Shown: positions 32,437 through 41,389, counted from the first letter of the stretch. The stretch is DNA of 64,000 bases from Acuticoccus sp039034015 (GCA_039034015.1 JBCCBM010000004.1:124001-188000); one strand, 5' to 3'. The notes: generated from the sequence alone by a model not told the origin. Made by a program: numbers and translations.

Positions 32437-33834
32437 TCAAAGGCTTTCCAGGAATTTTATGAGGGCGGCGCGCGCGTCGGCATCGGCGGCGGCAAACGCG
32501 TCACGGGCCGCACTTGCCTCCCCACCATGCCACAAAATCGCCTCTTCCAGCGAGCGTGCGCGGCCATCATGCAGGAAGAAGGTGTGGCCGTTCACCGTTT
32601 CGGTGAGGCCAATGCCCCAGAGCGGCGTGGTGCGCCATTCGGACGCGAGGCGGTCGGCGGTGGGGTTTTTGTCGGCAAGGCCAGGGCCAAGGTCATGGAG
32701 GAGAAAGTCGCTGTAGGGCCAGATGAGTTGGCCGCGGAGCGGCGGCGCGGCATCGCCTCGCGTTGCGAATTTTGGCGTGTGACAGGCAATGCAGCCGGCT
32801 TTGTAGAAGAGCGCTTTGCCGGCCAGCACTTCTGGGTCGTCCACATTGCGGCGGGCGGGCACGGCGAGGTGCTGTGAATAAAAGACGACGAGGTCAAGGA
32901 GGGCATCGTCGATCTCGGGGGTGCCGCCGTGGATGGCGTTGCGGCAGGGGGCTTGGGCGGGCGTGCAGTCGCCCCAGGAGGCGGGGAGGACGCGGGTGGA
33001 TAGGCCCATGTCGTTGGCAAATGCGGTGGCCGCCTGGTCGAGGAGGGACGGGGCCATCGCCTTCCAGCCGAACCGGCCGAGCGCATCCGCCACACGGGGC
33101 ACGCGGCCGGAAATGCCGTCACCATCGGCATCGTCAGGGTCGGCGTTGGCGATGATGTCGCCCGCCGCGATCGCCTCCATGAGGCCAAGGCCGATCATGG
33201 GCGGGGCAATGCGCGGGTTGAGGGATGTGCCGGGGGCGATGGGCGCGTCGGTGCTGTAGTTTGGCCGGCGCAGGGAGACTTTGTGCCCGTCCGGATAGGT
33301 GAAGGGCGTTTCGGTGTAGGTGATGGAGATGGTGCCCTCGCGGGGGAAACCGGCGACGGCTTGGTCTTGGAGCTGTTTGCCAAGCGTCGGATCGGGCCCA
33401 CCGTCCGGGCCGGAGAGGGCGAAAAGCATGGAGACCATGTTGGGGTCGCCGGGGGAGGGCGGGTGGCCGCGCCCATCCTTCAGGTGGCAGCCCTGGCAGG
33501 ACCGCGCGTTGAAGAGGGGGCCGAGGCCGTCTGACGAGAGGGTGGAGGAGGGGGCTGCGACCCACGGCCGGTCAAACACGCCGTTGCCGATGAAAAAGTC
33601 GGACCGTTCCTCAAAGCTCAGCGTGCCGGAGGGGAGGGAAAAGGCGTTGGCATCAAAGCGTTTGCGGTTGGTGCCGGAGCCGCCTTGGAACACCTCAAAC
33701 TGTTCGGCGCGGGAAAAATCGGTGGTGGGGGCGAGGATGCGCGCCTTGCGCTCACCGGGCGTTTCGGCCAGCGGGGCCGCAACGGTGAGGGTGAGAGCGC
33801 CGGCGAGGAGGGTGAGAACGAGAGGCGTTTTCAT
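32437..33834 (-). CDS. Di-haem oxidoreductase (DUF1111)
   Basis: A 465-residue periplasmic protein with signal peptide and two c-type haem sites, CQGCH (near 115) and CIACH (near 335). A calcium-like loop DDADGDGISGR and the C-terminal block SDFLLHDLGPG ... TTPLWGIGLTE ... FFLHDGRARS are family hallmarks. These proteins accompany imelysins and are thought to move electrons in periplasmic metal oxidation or reduction; the exact reaction is unknown. Confidence 0.88.
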   Translation of the reverse strand: MKTPLVLTLLAGALTLTVAAPLAETPGERKARILAPTTDFSRAEQFEVFQGGSGTNRKRFDANAFSLPSGTLSFEERSDFFIGNGVFDRPWVAAPSSTLSSDGLGPLFNARSCQGCHLKDGRGHPPSPGDPNMVSMLFALSGPDGGPDPTLGKQLQDQAVAGFPREGTISITYTETPFTYPDGHKVSLRRPNYSTDAPIAPGTSLNPRIAPPMIGLGLMEAIAAGDIIANADPDDADGDGISGRVPRVADALGRFGWKAMAPSLLDQAATAFANDMGLSTRVLPASWGDCTPAQAPCRNAIHGGTPEIDDALLDLVVFYSQHLAVPARRNVDDPEVLAGKALFYKAGCIACHTPKFATRGDAAPPLRGQLIWPYSDFLLHDLGPGLADKNPTADRLASEWRTTPLWGIGLTETVNGHTFFLHDGRARSLEEAILWHGGEASAARDAFAAADADARAALIKFLESL

Positions 33835-33860
33835 GGCAAAAATCCTCGCCGGCGTGGCGC

Positions 33861-35129
33861 TTATTGGAAGACGGCGCCAGGGTTGTCGAGGCTGTCGGAG
33901 CCTTCCACGGTGATGTCGGCGGCGCCAAGGGCGGCCACCAGCGCTTCGATGGTGCGGGTTTGGTCCACCAGCGCATCGATGGCGGCCTGGACGACGGCAT
34001 TGCCCTCATCGTTGCCGAAGCCGATCATCTGATCGTAGCTTTCCACGCCAGAGTCAGCGCGGTCTTTCATCACACCCATGGCGTCCATGGTGGCGGCGAG
34101 TTTTGCCGTCATCTCGGCGTCCAGATCGGCGTTGGTGGCGGCGGTGAGGCTCGCGAGCGACGGGACCTCGGTCACCGTGCCATCAAGGGCGGTGTAGCGC
34201 CCGTGGTAGACGTTTTGCATGCCGAGCGCGTCGTAATAGTGCGAGTTGTGCGTGTTGTCGGCAAAGCAGTCGTGCTCCTCCTCCGGGTCGTGGAGGATGA
34301 GGCCGAGCTTCATGCGCTCGCCGGCAAGCTCACCATAGCTCAGCGAGCCGAGGCCGGTGAGGATTGTTGCAATGCCTTCTGCGTCCGACTGGCCGGCAAG
34401 GTCGGCCCGGGCGGCGCCATCGGCCTCCCACGCGGCGACGATATCTTTGAGGTCGTCAATCATCAACTTGGACGCAGCAACCAAATACTCGGCCCTGCGG
34501 TCGCAGTTGCCGTTGGTGCAGCCCTGGGCGGCAAAGTCGGTCCAGGCGCGGGCGCCGGCGCCAGCGTCCGTGCCATTGAGGTCTTGGCCCCAAAGGAGGA
34601 ACTCGATGGCATGGTAGCCGGTGGCAACGTTGGCTTCCACGCCGTCGATTTCGTGCAGGTCTTGCAAGAGGGCTGGCGTAATCATCGCGGCGTCGATGAC
34701 CTGGCCGCCCACCGACACGCTCGGGTTGGCGATAATGTTGGCGCGGAAGAAGCCGTTTTCTTCGCTTTCTTCGCCGTAGAACGCAGTATCGACATAGTCG
34801 ATCATGCCTTCGTCCAGCGGCCAGGCGTTGACCTTGCCTTCCCACTCATCAACATAAGCATTGCCGAACCGATAAGCTTCGGTCTGCTGATAGGGGATGC
34901 GGGCGTTGAGCCAGGCGTCCTTGGCGGCCTGGTGGGTGGATTCGCTGGGATCGGCGACGAAGGCCTCAATGGCGGTGTCGAGCGTTTCGGCCGCCGCGAG
35001 GCTATCGGAATACTTAGCTAGCGCAAGATCGGCGTAACCGTTGATCACATCCCGCGCTGTTTGGGCTTGTGCCAAGGTGGCTGGAGAGATTAGAAAAATA
35101 ACAAGGTAAAAGAACGGACTGTATCGCAC
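33861..35129 (-). CDS. Imelysin (peptidase M75-like), periplasmic iron-linked protein
   Basis: A 422-residue canonical imelysin with a signal peptide. The family motif GxHxxE is present in GYHAIEFLLWGQD. Typical segments are NAWPLDEGMIDYVDT, YQQTEAYRFGN and GERMKLGLILHDPEEEHDCFADNTHNSHYYD. The family is involved in iron uptake or storage in the periplasm; proteolysis is doubtful. It is the first gene of the operon. The 132-base upstream region, shared with the divergent gene, has no Fur, RirA or Irr box that I recognise. Confidence 0.9.
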   Translation of the reverse strand: MRYSPFFYLVIFLISPATLAQAQTARDVINGYADLALAKYSDSLAAAETLDTAIEAFVADPSESTHQAAKDAWLNARIPYQQTEAYRFGNAYVDEWEGKVNAWPLDEGMIDYVDTAFYGEESEENGFFRANIIANPSVSVGGQVIDAAMITPALLQDLHEIDGVEANVATGYHAIEFLLWGQDLNGTDAGAGARAWTDFAAQGCTNGNCDRRAEYLVAASKLMIDDLKDIVAAWEADGAARADLAGQSDAEGIATILTGLGSLSYGELAGERMKLGLILHDPEEEHDCFADNTHNSHYYDALGMQNVYHGRYTALDGTVTEVPSLASLTAATNADLDAEMTAKLAATMDAMGVMKDRADSGVESYDQMIGFGNDEGNAVVQAAIDALVDQTRTIEALVAALGAADITVEGSDSLDNPGAVFQ

Positions 35130-35261
35130 AGTCGTCTCCTTCGGTTTTGCTTCAGTTGATGCAAACAGGCACTCCTGTGCGTTGTCGTCAAGCCCGCTTC
35201 ACTGTCATGGTCCCGCCACGCTTTTTCCTCTACAAGAGGGGGAAAAGTTGGGGAGGATCGG

Positions 35262-36122
35262 ATGCGAGCGTTTGTGTGCGTCTGTGTGTGCGCCTGTGTT
35301 GTGGCGCTGTGCGGGCCGGCGGCGGCCCAGAACGGTTCGATCGCGGCGCCCGTCGCCCACGCCTCCAATTATGACCCCACCATGAGCGCGAAGGAGGCGG
35401 TGCTGGCCAATTGGGAGCTTGCGGCCGCCGGCATCCGCGCAGGCAAGGTCGTGGGCCGGAAGGTGGCGGCGACCGCGGCGAAGGGCGGGTCGTATCGCGC
35501 GCTGGTCCGCCAGGCCAAATTTGCCCAAAAAACGATGGTGCAGCGGTATAATGCCGCACAATGGGTCTATACGCCCCGCAGCGGGGTGGCTGGTGCGGCC
35601 GATGGCGCCGCGTTGACCCGGGCGGTCGCCGCCGCCAACGCGGTCTGCACCGCCGATTGCGCGGCGGAGCGGGCAGCCATCCTCACCGCATTCCAAGACG
35701 CGACGACCGAGCTTGATCAGGCCGCCTCCGCCGCGCGCGTGGCCCTTGAGGCGCGGGTGGAGCGGGCGGACACGGTCCTGATGTCCGAGCAGCTCTCGTT
35801 GATGGCCGACTACCTTGAGGAGGGCGCCTGGGCGCGCGATTTCAACCTCACCGCCCACGGCCGGGACGGGGAGGAGGTGGCCGCGCGCATCGTCGGCACG
35901 CTCTCGCTTTGGCGCAACATTGAGCCCTATGTGGGGCTGCGCAATGCGGAGATTGACGGCGCCATCAACGCCGCCGCCGAGCAGCTTTTGCGCACCCTTC
36001 GCCGCACCACCCGCCAGCGTGGCGCCCTTGACCCGAGCGGGCCAGAGCTTGCCGCCATCACGGCAAAGGCGCGTCAGTTGGCCGCTGAAATCCGGCGGGC
36101 GGCGGCGCTCTTCACCTCTTGA
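35262..36122 (+). CDS. Exported protein of unknown function, imelysin-associated
   Basis: A 286-residue protein I do not recognise. It begins with an unusual cysteine-rich signal sequence (MRAFVCVCVCACVVALCGPAAAQ), encoded by an alternating GT/GC-rich run. The mature part is helical, with alanine-rich segments (AVAAANAVCTADCAAERA holds a Cys pair). The TTG start of the next gene overlaps its stop, so the two are co-transcribed. The setting suggests a role alongside the metal-handling operon. Confidence 0.6.
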   Translation: MRAFVCVCVCACVVALCGPAAAQNGSIAAPVAHASNYDPTMSAKEAVLANWELAAAGIRAGKVVGRKVAATAAKGGSYRALVRQAKFAQKTMVQRYNAAQWVYTPRSGVAGAADGAALTRAVAAANAVCTADCAAERAAILTAFQDATTELDQAASAARVALEARVERADTVLMSEQLSLMADYLEEGAWARDFNLTAHGRDGEEVAARIVGTLSLWRNIEPYVGLRNAEIDGAINAAAEQLLRTLRRTTRQRGALDPSGPELAAITAKARQLAAEIRRAAALFTS

Positions 36123-36748
36123 GATGGCGCGCGCGGGTCGCGGCGGCGTGTGCGGTGTGTTTTGCCCCGTTCGCCGCGGCCGAGCCTGCGGCCGTGCGCC
36201 AATGCCTCTCATGCCATGTGGATGGGGCGGGCACCCTCGACATTGTGGGCGTTTCGGCGCTCTCCGCGCTGCCGGAAGAGTGGCAATTCCTGTTTGAAGA
36301 TGCCTTCGACCTCGATGGCGATGGCGTTGCGGGCCGCATGCGCTTTGTGAGCGGGAAGGGGCGCCCCCTTGCGGCCAAATACGGCAAGTCGCTCGCCGCC
36401 GCGCGATTTGAGGATTTTGCGCTGATTGCGGCGGCCGTCCACGACATCGACCTTTCCGCCCCCGGCGTGATGGACGCGCTGTCGGCCGCCTTTGAGGCGC
36501 GCTCGCCAGCGCCCACCGATCCGCTGGCGGACGCTGCAGTGCGCGCGCAGTTTGAGGCGCGGGGCTGTGCCCGCTGCCATGTGACGCGCACCTTCACGCA
36601 CGCCGGCGTCACCTATCGCCCGCTCAGCGACTTTTTGCTCCACGAGATGGCCGGTGGGCCGCGGCGGACGGCGCCGCTGTGGGGGTGCCCATCGTGCGTG
36701 ACGGCGCCCGCTCATGCCGCGCCCGGCGCTTTGCCGCCGGACAACTGA
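36119..36748 (+). CDS. Miniature di-haem protein related to DUF1111
   Basis: A 209-residue exported protein with haem motifs CLSCH (near 29) and CARCH (near 150). An acidic loop DLDGDGVAGRM is like that of the DUF1111 protein nearby. A block SDFLLHEMAGG ... RTAPLWG parallels its SDFLLHDLGPG ... TTPLWG, after which the protein ends about 20 residues later, lacking the FFLHDGRARS end of the full-length protein. So it looks like a shortened or degenerated paralogue. The start is a TTG overlapping the preceding stop; no better start is seen. Confidence 0.62.
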   Translation: MRWRARVAAACAVCFAPFAAAEPAAVRQCLSCHVDGAGTLDIVGVSALSALPEEWQFLFEDAFDLDGDGVAGRMRFVSGKGRPLAAKYGKSLAAARFEDFALIAAAVHDIDLSAPGVMDALSAAFEARSPAPTDPLADAAVRAQFEARGCARCHVTRTFTHAGVTYRPLSDFLLHEMAGGPRRTAPLWGCPSCVTAPAHAAPGALPPDN

Positions 36749-36860
36749 GGACGCGCGACCTCTTTGACTTGGTCAGCACGCGGGAGGCGCCGCGCGGGCT
36801 TTGCCGGCGCACAATGGGTCAATCGAACGGCGCGCCGGTATTGATTGCAGCGCCGAAACG

Positions 36861-36890
36861 AAAAAGGCCGCGGAATGCTCCGCGGCCTTT
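36861..36890 (-). terminator. Intrinsic terminator after the large exported protein gene
   Basis: An 11-base stem, AAAGGCCGCGG (36863-36873) with CCGCGGCCTTT (36880-36890), loop of 6. On the minus strand the stem is followed by T residues (complement of the A-run at 36861-36865). It is placed 24 bases beyond the stop of the gene at 36914. Confidence 0.85.
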
Positions 36891-36913
36891 CAGCAGTGTT
36901 GTGGCGGTGGCCT

Positions 36914-39028
36914 CTATTGAAGGGCCGACACGTCAAACGCCTCTTGGGGCAGGTTGAGGTTGAACATAAAAATTTGGCCGCCGCGATCAGCCTCGACGTC
37001 GGCCACCTGGCCGCCGGACTTGGTGCGGTGTTGGACAACGCCCATCATCACGTGCTCGGCGGTGGGAATGGCGCGGTTGACGGCCTGCTCGCCCATGCCG
37101 GCAAGCTCGTCCATGGTGTAGAAGCTGCCGTCGTCTTTCCGGGCGAGGAGGGCGGTGATGTCCCACGAGCCAGAGAATTCTGACGTGCGCGGCTTGTCGA
37201 TGGCGCCGGCAAGGGCGGTGGCGCCGGCCTTGGCGCGGGGGCTCTCATCGCCGCCGGCCATGGCGAGGAAGTAGCCTTTGCCGGGCTCGGTGAGCTGCAT
37301 GGTGGCCGGGTCGACGACGAGGGCGTAGGCGCGCTCGCCAAAGGCGTTGCCAGAATCTTCGTTGACGATGAGGACGTCGGCGTCAGAGCCTTTGATCCAC
37401 ATGAGGCCATCGGGCTGCGTTGCCTTGGCAACGCCGTCCTCGTCGGTCTCGTGGGTGCCCATGCCGCCGTGCTTGATGCCCTTTTCGCCAATTTCCAGCG
37501 TCAGCGCGCCGTCGAAGGCGGCCAGGGTGCGGGTGGCGGTGCCGGTCAGCATGTCTGGCAGGGCGCCATTGGCGGCCTCAAGCTCGGCGGCAATGTTGTC
37601 GAGCGCGAAGGCGATGTAGCCGCCCTCATGGGTGAGGGACTGGATCCAGCGGGTGTTGTCTGGGTTGGGGTCGACGGCGGGGTGCTCGGTTTTGGAATCG
37701 CCGTTGAGGAAGGTGTGGCCGGCCGGCTGCTCGTCCGCCTTTTGCCAAAGGTTGATCTCGGTGTCCTTCACCGCGACGGGATTGTCCCACCCGCCCCATT
37801 GGAAGGAGGTGGGGACGAAGGCAACGGCAAAATCATCCACCGCGTCGGGGTTGGTGATGTAGGCGTCCATCAGCTTTGCGGCGGGGTCAACTTCGTCGAT
37901 CCCAAGGTCGGCAAAGGTTTCGTTCGCGACGGCGACCCCATAGATCTTGCCGTGGAGGAGGCCGTTGCGGGCGAGGAACTGGTCCCGCTCCGGCGCGTCG
38001 GCTGCGATGGGGGACCCGTCAACGTCAGCGCCCTTGAGGCCCACGTAAATCTTGAGCGGGGCGGGCTCGACGTTGTGGTTATAGCCGGCCAACACCAGAA
38101 CCACATAGTTGGGGTTTTGGGGGTTGATGGGCATGATCTTCTCATAGCCCGACTGGCCGAGGGCGGGGACGGTGTAGGCCGTCTCGTTCGCAAGGTCGAC
38201 CACAATGGAGGCAAGGCCCATCCCGTCGTGGGTGTCCCAGATCATGTCTGGGTTGTCGCGATCACCGGCGTTGAACATCCTCGAAATGTTCCACTCTTCG
38301 GCCATCATCCACGCGTCGTCGGCAAAGCCGATGCCGTCACCATACTTGTTGGCGGGCTCGTAATACGCGCCGCAGAAGGATTGGAAGAAGAAGTCGGCCT
38401 TCTGGAGAACGTAGTCGGGTGCGAACTCGACCACTTCGCCCTCGGGCGTTGATTGGTTGCCCCAAACGCCACCTTCGGCGCGGGGTTTCACCTCATCGCC
38501 AAAAACGTTGTAGATGGTGTGGAACTGGTGGCCCGAGCCTTCGACCATCTCGGATGCGGCGCTGTCATTGTTCAAAAAGTCGGCGAGGGCGGCGCGGGTG
38601 TAGTCAATATAGTGAAGGTGCGAGCCGGTGAAGGTGACGCCGGACTTCATCTCCCACGGGTAGGTCTCGGTGGACATCGTCGCGTAGCTTTCCGACTGGT
38701 AGCCGAGGCGCACCGTGTCCTCGTCCTTCAGCCAGGCCGCGTTCCCATCAGGCCAGCCGGTGAGGGCCATGCCGGTTTCTGCGTCCACCTCGCCCACGGT
38801 GGCGAGCGCCTTCATCCGGCCGATGAAGGGGAAGTCGATGTCGGCGGACTGGCCGTCCACAATGTCAAACCCGTCACCCGGGGTGCTGGCCTCGGCCACA
38901 AGCGCCGTCGTCTCGCCGATTTTGACCTTTGTGGCGTGGTCATCGGCGATGGCGGTGAGCGCGGAGGAGGCAAGCAGCGCCGCCGCGAGGGGCAGCGCGG
39001 TTAGGGTTTTTGCGGATCGAAAGGCCAT
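36914..39028 (-). CDS. Large exported protein, possibly PhoX-like (DUF839)
   Basis: A 704-residue protein with a signal peptide (MAFRSAKTLTALPLAAALLASSALTAIA). It is rich in beta-strand and acidic residues, with segments such as GFADDAWMMAEEWN, GMGTHETDEDG and DVLIVNEDSGNAFGER. The last part (VVDPATMQLTEPGKGYFLAMAGGDESPRA) faintly resembles PhoX-like calcium-dependent phosphatases, but the typical PhoX active-site strings are not recognised, so the family is uncertain. It stands alone between a terminator and a 223-base upstream region holding an inverted repeat. Start ATG 39028 has AGGACG upstream. Confidence 0.6.
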   Translation of the reverse strand: MAFRSAKTLTALPLAAALLASSALTAIADDHATKVKIGETTALVAEASTPGDGFDIVDGQSADIDFPFIGRMKALATVGEVDAETGMALTGWPDGNAAWLKDEDTVRLGYQSESYATMSTETYPWEMKSGVTFTGSHLHYIDYTRAALADFLNNDSAASEMVEGSGHQFHTIYNVFGDEVKPRAEGGVWGNQSTPEGEVVEFAPDYVLQKADFFFQSFCGAYYEPANKYGDGIGFADDAWMMAEEWNISRMFNAGDRDNPDMIWDTHDGMGLASIVVDLANETAYTVPALGQSGYEKIMPINPQNPNYVVLVLAGYNHNVEPAPLKIYVGLKGADVDGSPIAADAPERDQFLARNGLLHGKIYGVAVANETFADLGIDEVDPAAKLMDAYITNPDAVDDFAVAFVPTSFQWGGWDNPVAVKDTEINLWQKADEQPAGHTFLNGDSKTEHPAVDPNPDNTRWIQSLTHEGGYIAFALDNIAAELEAANGALPDMLTGTATRTLAAFDGALTLEIGEKGIKHGGMGTHETDEDGVAKATQPDGLMWIKGSDADVLIVNEDSGNAFGERAYALVVDPATMQLTEPGKGYFLAMAGGDESPRAKAGATALAGAIDKPRTSEFSGSWDITALLARKDDGSFYTMDELAGMGEQAVNRAIPTAEHVMMGVVQHRTKSGGQVADVEADRGGQIFMFNLNLPQEAFDVSALQ

Positions 39029-39083
39029 AAAGGGCGTCCTTTGCTGGAATGTGCGCCGCGTAACACTGGAATGTCGCACTTTA

Positions 39084-39102
39084 TTGACACTTCAGATGTC
39101 AA
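39084..39102. promoter_or_regulatory. Inverted repeat upstream of the large exported protein
   Basis: TTGACA (39084-39089) and TGTCAA (39097-39102) form perfect 6-base arms around a 7-base spacer, about 56 bases upstream of the start at 39028. The bases around also contain two copies of CTGGAATGT (near 39044 and 39066). It could be an operator; regulator unknown. Confidence 0.35.
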
Positions 39103-39251
39103 CTTCGAAATTGTCTAGTTCTGTGCTGTGGGATTGTCGTCCGTCGCGGTTGCACACGGGATACACAAACCCTTGTCGCAACAGCGCAAATGCGCGTGTC
39201 CGGGGCGGACGGTGCATGGGATTTGGGCAGGTATACGGCGTTTTGACGCAG

Positions 39252-40268
39252 TCAGATGCTGGCGCCGGCGGTCAGCGAAAAGCCAAGGTCAATGCGGTGG
39301 GCCGCCGTTGCCTTGCCCTCCACCAGAAGGCGCGCGGCGGTGGCGCCCATGGCAAAGCGGGGCGTTGCAAGGCTTGTGAGTGGGATCGGCAGCGCCTCGC
39401 CAAGGGGAATGCCGTTAAAGCCCAAAATGCCCAGCTGACCGGGGACGGAAAGGCCCGCGGCCATGGCGTGGAAGAGGCCGCCGACGGCAAGGTCGTCGTT
39501 GGCGAAGAAGACGCTGTCGAGCGTCGGGTCGGCCTCCAAGAGTGCGGCAACGGCGGCGCGGCCGACGGGGGCGGAGGAGGGCGCATCCATGATTTTGGTC
39601 GCGAGCAGCGGCGCGCCGCGGGCGGCAAGCTGGCCCGCAAACGCCTCCCGGCGCAGGCGCGAGCGCACCGGCCGCTCCCGCCAAGCGCCCACATAGGCGG
39701 GGCGGGAAAAGCCGCGGTCCACCAGCGCATCGGCCGCCGCGCGCCCCGCCGCGCGGTGGCAAATCCCAACGGAGGCGCCAATGTGGCGCCCCTCCACATC
39801 CATGATCTGGACGACGGGGGTGTCTTGCGCGGCCACCATGCGCTCAATGGCGGGGTCCGCGTCCGCCCCGGTCAAAATCATGCCCATGGGCGACCAGGAC
39901 AACAATTCGCGCACGACGTTGATTTCGTGGGCTGGATCGTAGCGCGTGACGCCAAGGACGGCGCAAAGGCCGTGGGCGGAGAGGACGCTTTCGATCCCGT
40001 CCAGCACTTCTGGGAACACGGCGTGGCTCATGGAGGGGACGACGACGGCGACCTGGTTGCTCTGCTGGGTTTTGAGGGCGCCGGCGACGCGGTTGGGCGT
40101 GTAGCCGAGCGTGTTGGCGGCCAAGACCACGCGCTCGCGCATGTCGAGCGACACGTTGGATGCGCCGCGCATCACCCGGGAGACGGAGATTTCGGACACG
40201 CCGGCAAGCCGCGCCACATCGCGCAGGGTGGCGCGGTCGGTCGCTTTTGCGGGATGGGGCGCGCTCAT
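39252..40268 (-). CDS. LacI-family transcriptional regulator (regulator 2)
   Basis: A 338-residue LacI-type regulator. HTH: ATLRDVARLAGVSEISVSRVM with hinge helix region LGYTPNRVAGALK. The effector domain has IESVLSAHGLCAVLGVTRY, GMILTGADADP, DAPSSAPVGRAAV, DSVFFANDDLAVGGLFHAM and LGILGFNGIPL. It is divergent from the tripartite transporter operon, and two strong palindromes lie in between. The ATG at 40268 is preferred over the ATG at 40298, which lies inside the operator. Confidence 0.92.
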   Translation of the reverse strand: MSAPHPAKATDRATLRDVARLAGVSEISVSRVMRGASNVSLDMRERVVLAANTLGYTPNRVAGALKTQQSNQVAVVVPSMSHAVFPEVLDGIESVLSAHGLCAVLGVTRYDPAHEINVVRELLSWSPMGMILTGADADPAIERMVAAQDTPVVQIMDVEGRHIGASVGICHRAAGRAAADALVDRGFSRPAYVGAWRERPVRSRLRREAFAGQLAARGAPLLATKIMDAPSSAPVGRAAVAALLEADPTLDSVFFANDDLAVGGLFHAMAAGLSVPGQLGILGFNGIPLGEALPIPLTSLATPRFAMGATAARLLVEGKATAAHRIDLGFSLTAGASI

Positions 40269-40296
40269 GGGGGTGTGATGCCTGATTGGGTGCGTC

Positions 40297-40312
40297 ATGA
40301 CAACGTTGTCAT
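40297..40312. promoter_or_regulatory. Operator A of regulator 2
   Basis: Perfect 16-base palindrome ATGACAACGTTGTCAT. It flanks the -35 box of the transporter operon on the upstream side, 42 bases centre to centre from operator B. The identical core in both sites makes a LacI-family dimer site likely. Confidence 0.82.
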
Positions 40313-40318
40313 GGGGCG

Positions 40319-40324
40319 TTGACA
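40319..40324 (+). promoter_or_regulatory. -35 element of the transporter operon
   Basis: TTGACA lies between the two palindromes. The matching -10 would fall inside operator B (near 40341-40347), where no good TATAAT is seen, so the -10 is weak or displaced. Repressor on operator B should block initiation. Confidence 0.45.
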
Positions 40325-40336
40325 GGGGTGTGGCCG

Positions 40337-40356
40337 TGATGACAACGTTGTCATCA
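40337..40356. promoter_or_regulatory. Operator B of regulator 2
   Basis: Perfect 20-base palindrome, with the same 16-base core as operator A extended by TG and CA. It overlaps the expected -10 region of the downstream operon, 31 bases before the tctC start. Confidence 0.85.
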
Positions 40357-40387
40357 GACAAAAAGCACAACAAAGGAGGTCACGCCC

Positions 40388-41335
40388 ATGAAACGCACCC
40401 TCACGGTTGCCCTTTGCACCCTCGCCCTCACCGGCCTTGCCAAGGCCGACGACTTTCCCGAGCGGCCCATCAACCTGATTGCCCCCTTCAATGCCGGCGG
40501 CGGCACCGACCTTCTTCTTCGTGGCCTTGCCCCGCACTTTGAAGAGGCGATCGGCAACAACGTCTTTGTGTCCAACATGGCCGGTGGGTCGGGCACCGTG
40601 GCCGCCTCCGCGCTCCAGGGTCAGCGGGCCGATGGCTACCAGCTCGGCTATTTTTCGATCACCGTGTCGACCATCCAGCCGCAAATCAAAAACGTGCCCT
40701 ACGGGATCGACAGCTGGACGCCCATCTGCTCTGTCGCCGCCTCCCCGGGCATGATGTTTGTGAATGCTGACAGCCCCTTCCAATCGGTGGAAGAGGTGAA
40801 GGCCGCGGTTGAAGCCGAGCCCGGCAAATACGTTTTTGGCTCCTCCGGCCCCGGCGCCATGACGCACCTTACGATGGTTGCCGCCTTCTCCGGCCTTGGC
40901 ATCCTCGACAAGGTGAAACACCTGCCGTTCCAAGGGTCTGGCCCCGCGGTCAAAGAGTTGACGGCCGGCACGATCCAGTTCTTCGGCGACACCGAAATTT
41001 TGATGAAGCGCGGCGACTTCCGCCCCCTCGTCGTCTTCGCCGATGAGCGTTTGGAGAACTATCCGGACGTTCCGACCGCGGCGGAAGTGGGCATCGAGGC
41101 CCCGCTTGACGAGCTTTACCTGTGGGGTGGCCTCTTTGCCCCCGCCGGCCTCGACCCTTCGCGGGTGGAAACCCTTGCCGCCGCGTGCGAGACCGCCGTC
41201 AACTCCGATGGCTTTAAGGAGTTCGCCGCAAATTCCGGCACCGTCATCAACCACCGTGGGCCGGAAGAGTTTAACGCCTTCTTCCGCGCGCAGTATGGGG
41301 CCAACAAAGTCATCATCGACGCGGCGGGTCTTTGA
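40388..41335 (+). CDS. tctC: Tripartite tricarboxylate transporter binding protein (TctC/Bug family)
   Basis: A 315-residue periplasmic protein with signal peptide (MKRTLTVALCTLALTGLAKA). The Bug/TctC ligand region has LIAPFNAGGGTDLLLRGLAPHFE near residue 30, followed by SNMAGGSGTVAASALQ. It captures an organic acid for the TctA/TctB membrane pair. A strong RBS (AAGGAGGTCA) precedes it. Context (threonate/erythronate enzymes) suggests a tetronic acid ligand, an inference from the operon. Confidence 0.9.
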   Translation: MKRTLTVALCTLALTGLAKADDFPERPINLIAPFNAGGGTDLLLRGLAPHFEEAIGNNVFVSNMAGGSGTVAASALQGQRADGYQLGYFSITVSTIQPQIKNVPYGIDSWTPICSVAASPGMMFVNADSPFQSVEEVKAAVEAEPGKYVFGSSGPGAMTHLTMVAAFSGLGILDKVKHLPFQGSGPAVKELTAGTIQFFGDTEILMKRGDFRPLVVFADERLENYPDVPTAAEVGIEAPLDELYLWGGLFAPAGLDPSRVETLAAACETAVNSDGFKEFAANSGTVINHRGPEEFNAFFRAQYGANKVIIDAAGL

Positions 41336-41389
41336 TCCATCGGCGCGGCGGCCGCGGGTCGCCGCGCCGCAAGATTGGGGGTCACGCCC

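Noticed and set aside
35130..35261. Fur/RirA/Irr box upstream of the imelysin gene
   Set aside because: I searched for such motifs and saw only AT-rich fragments inside the first codons; none fits well enough to report.
36679..36957. Plus-strand frame across the terminator at 36861-36890
   Set aside because: It would run through the hairpin and has no family features beyond a faint echo of the DUF1111 end. It is not a gene, but it may mark a lost C-terminal part of the preceding gene.
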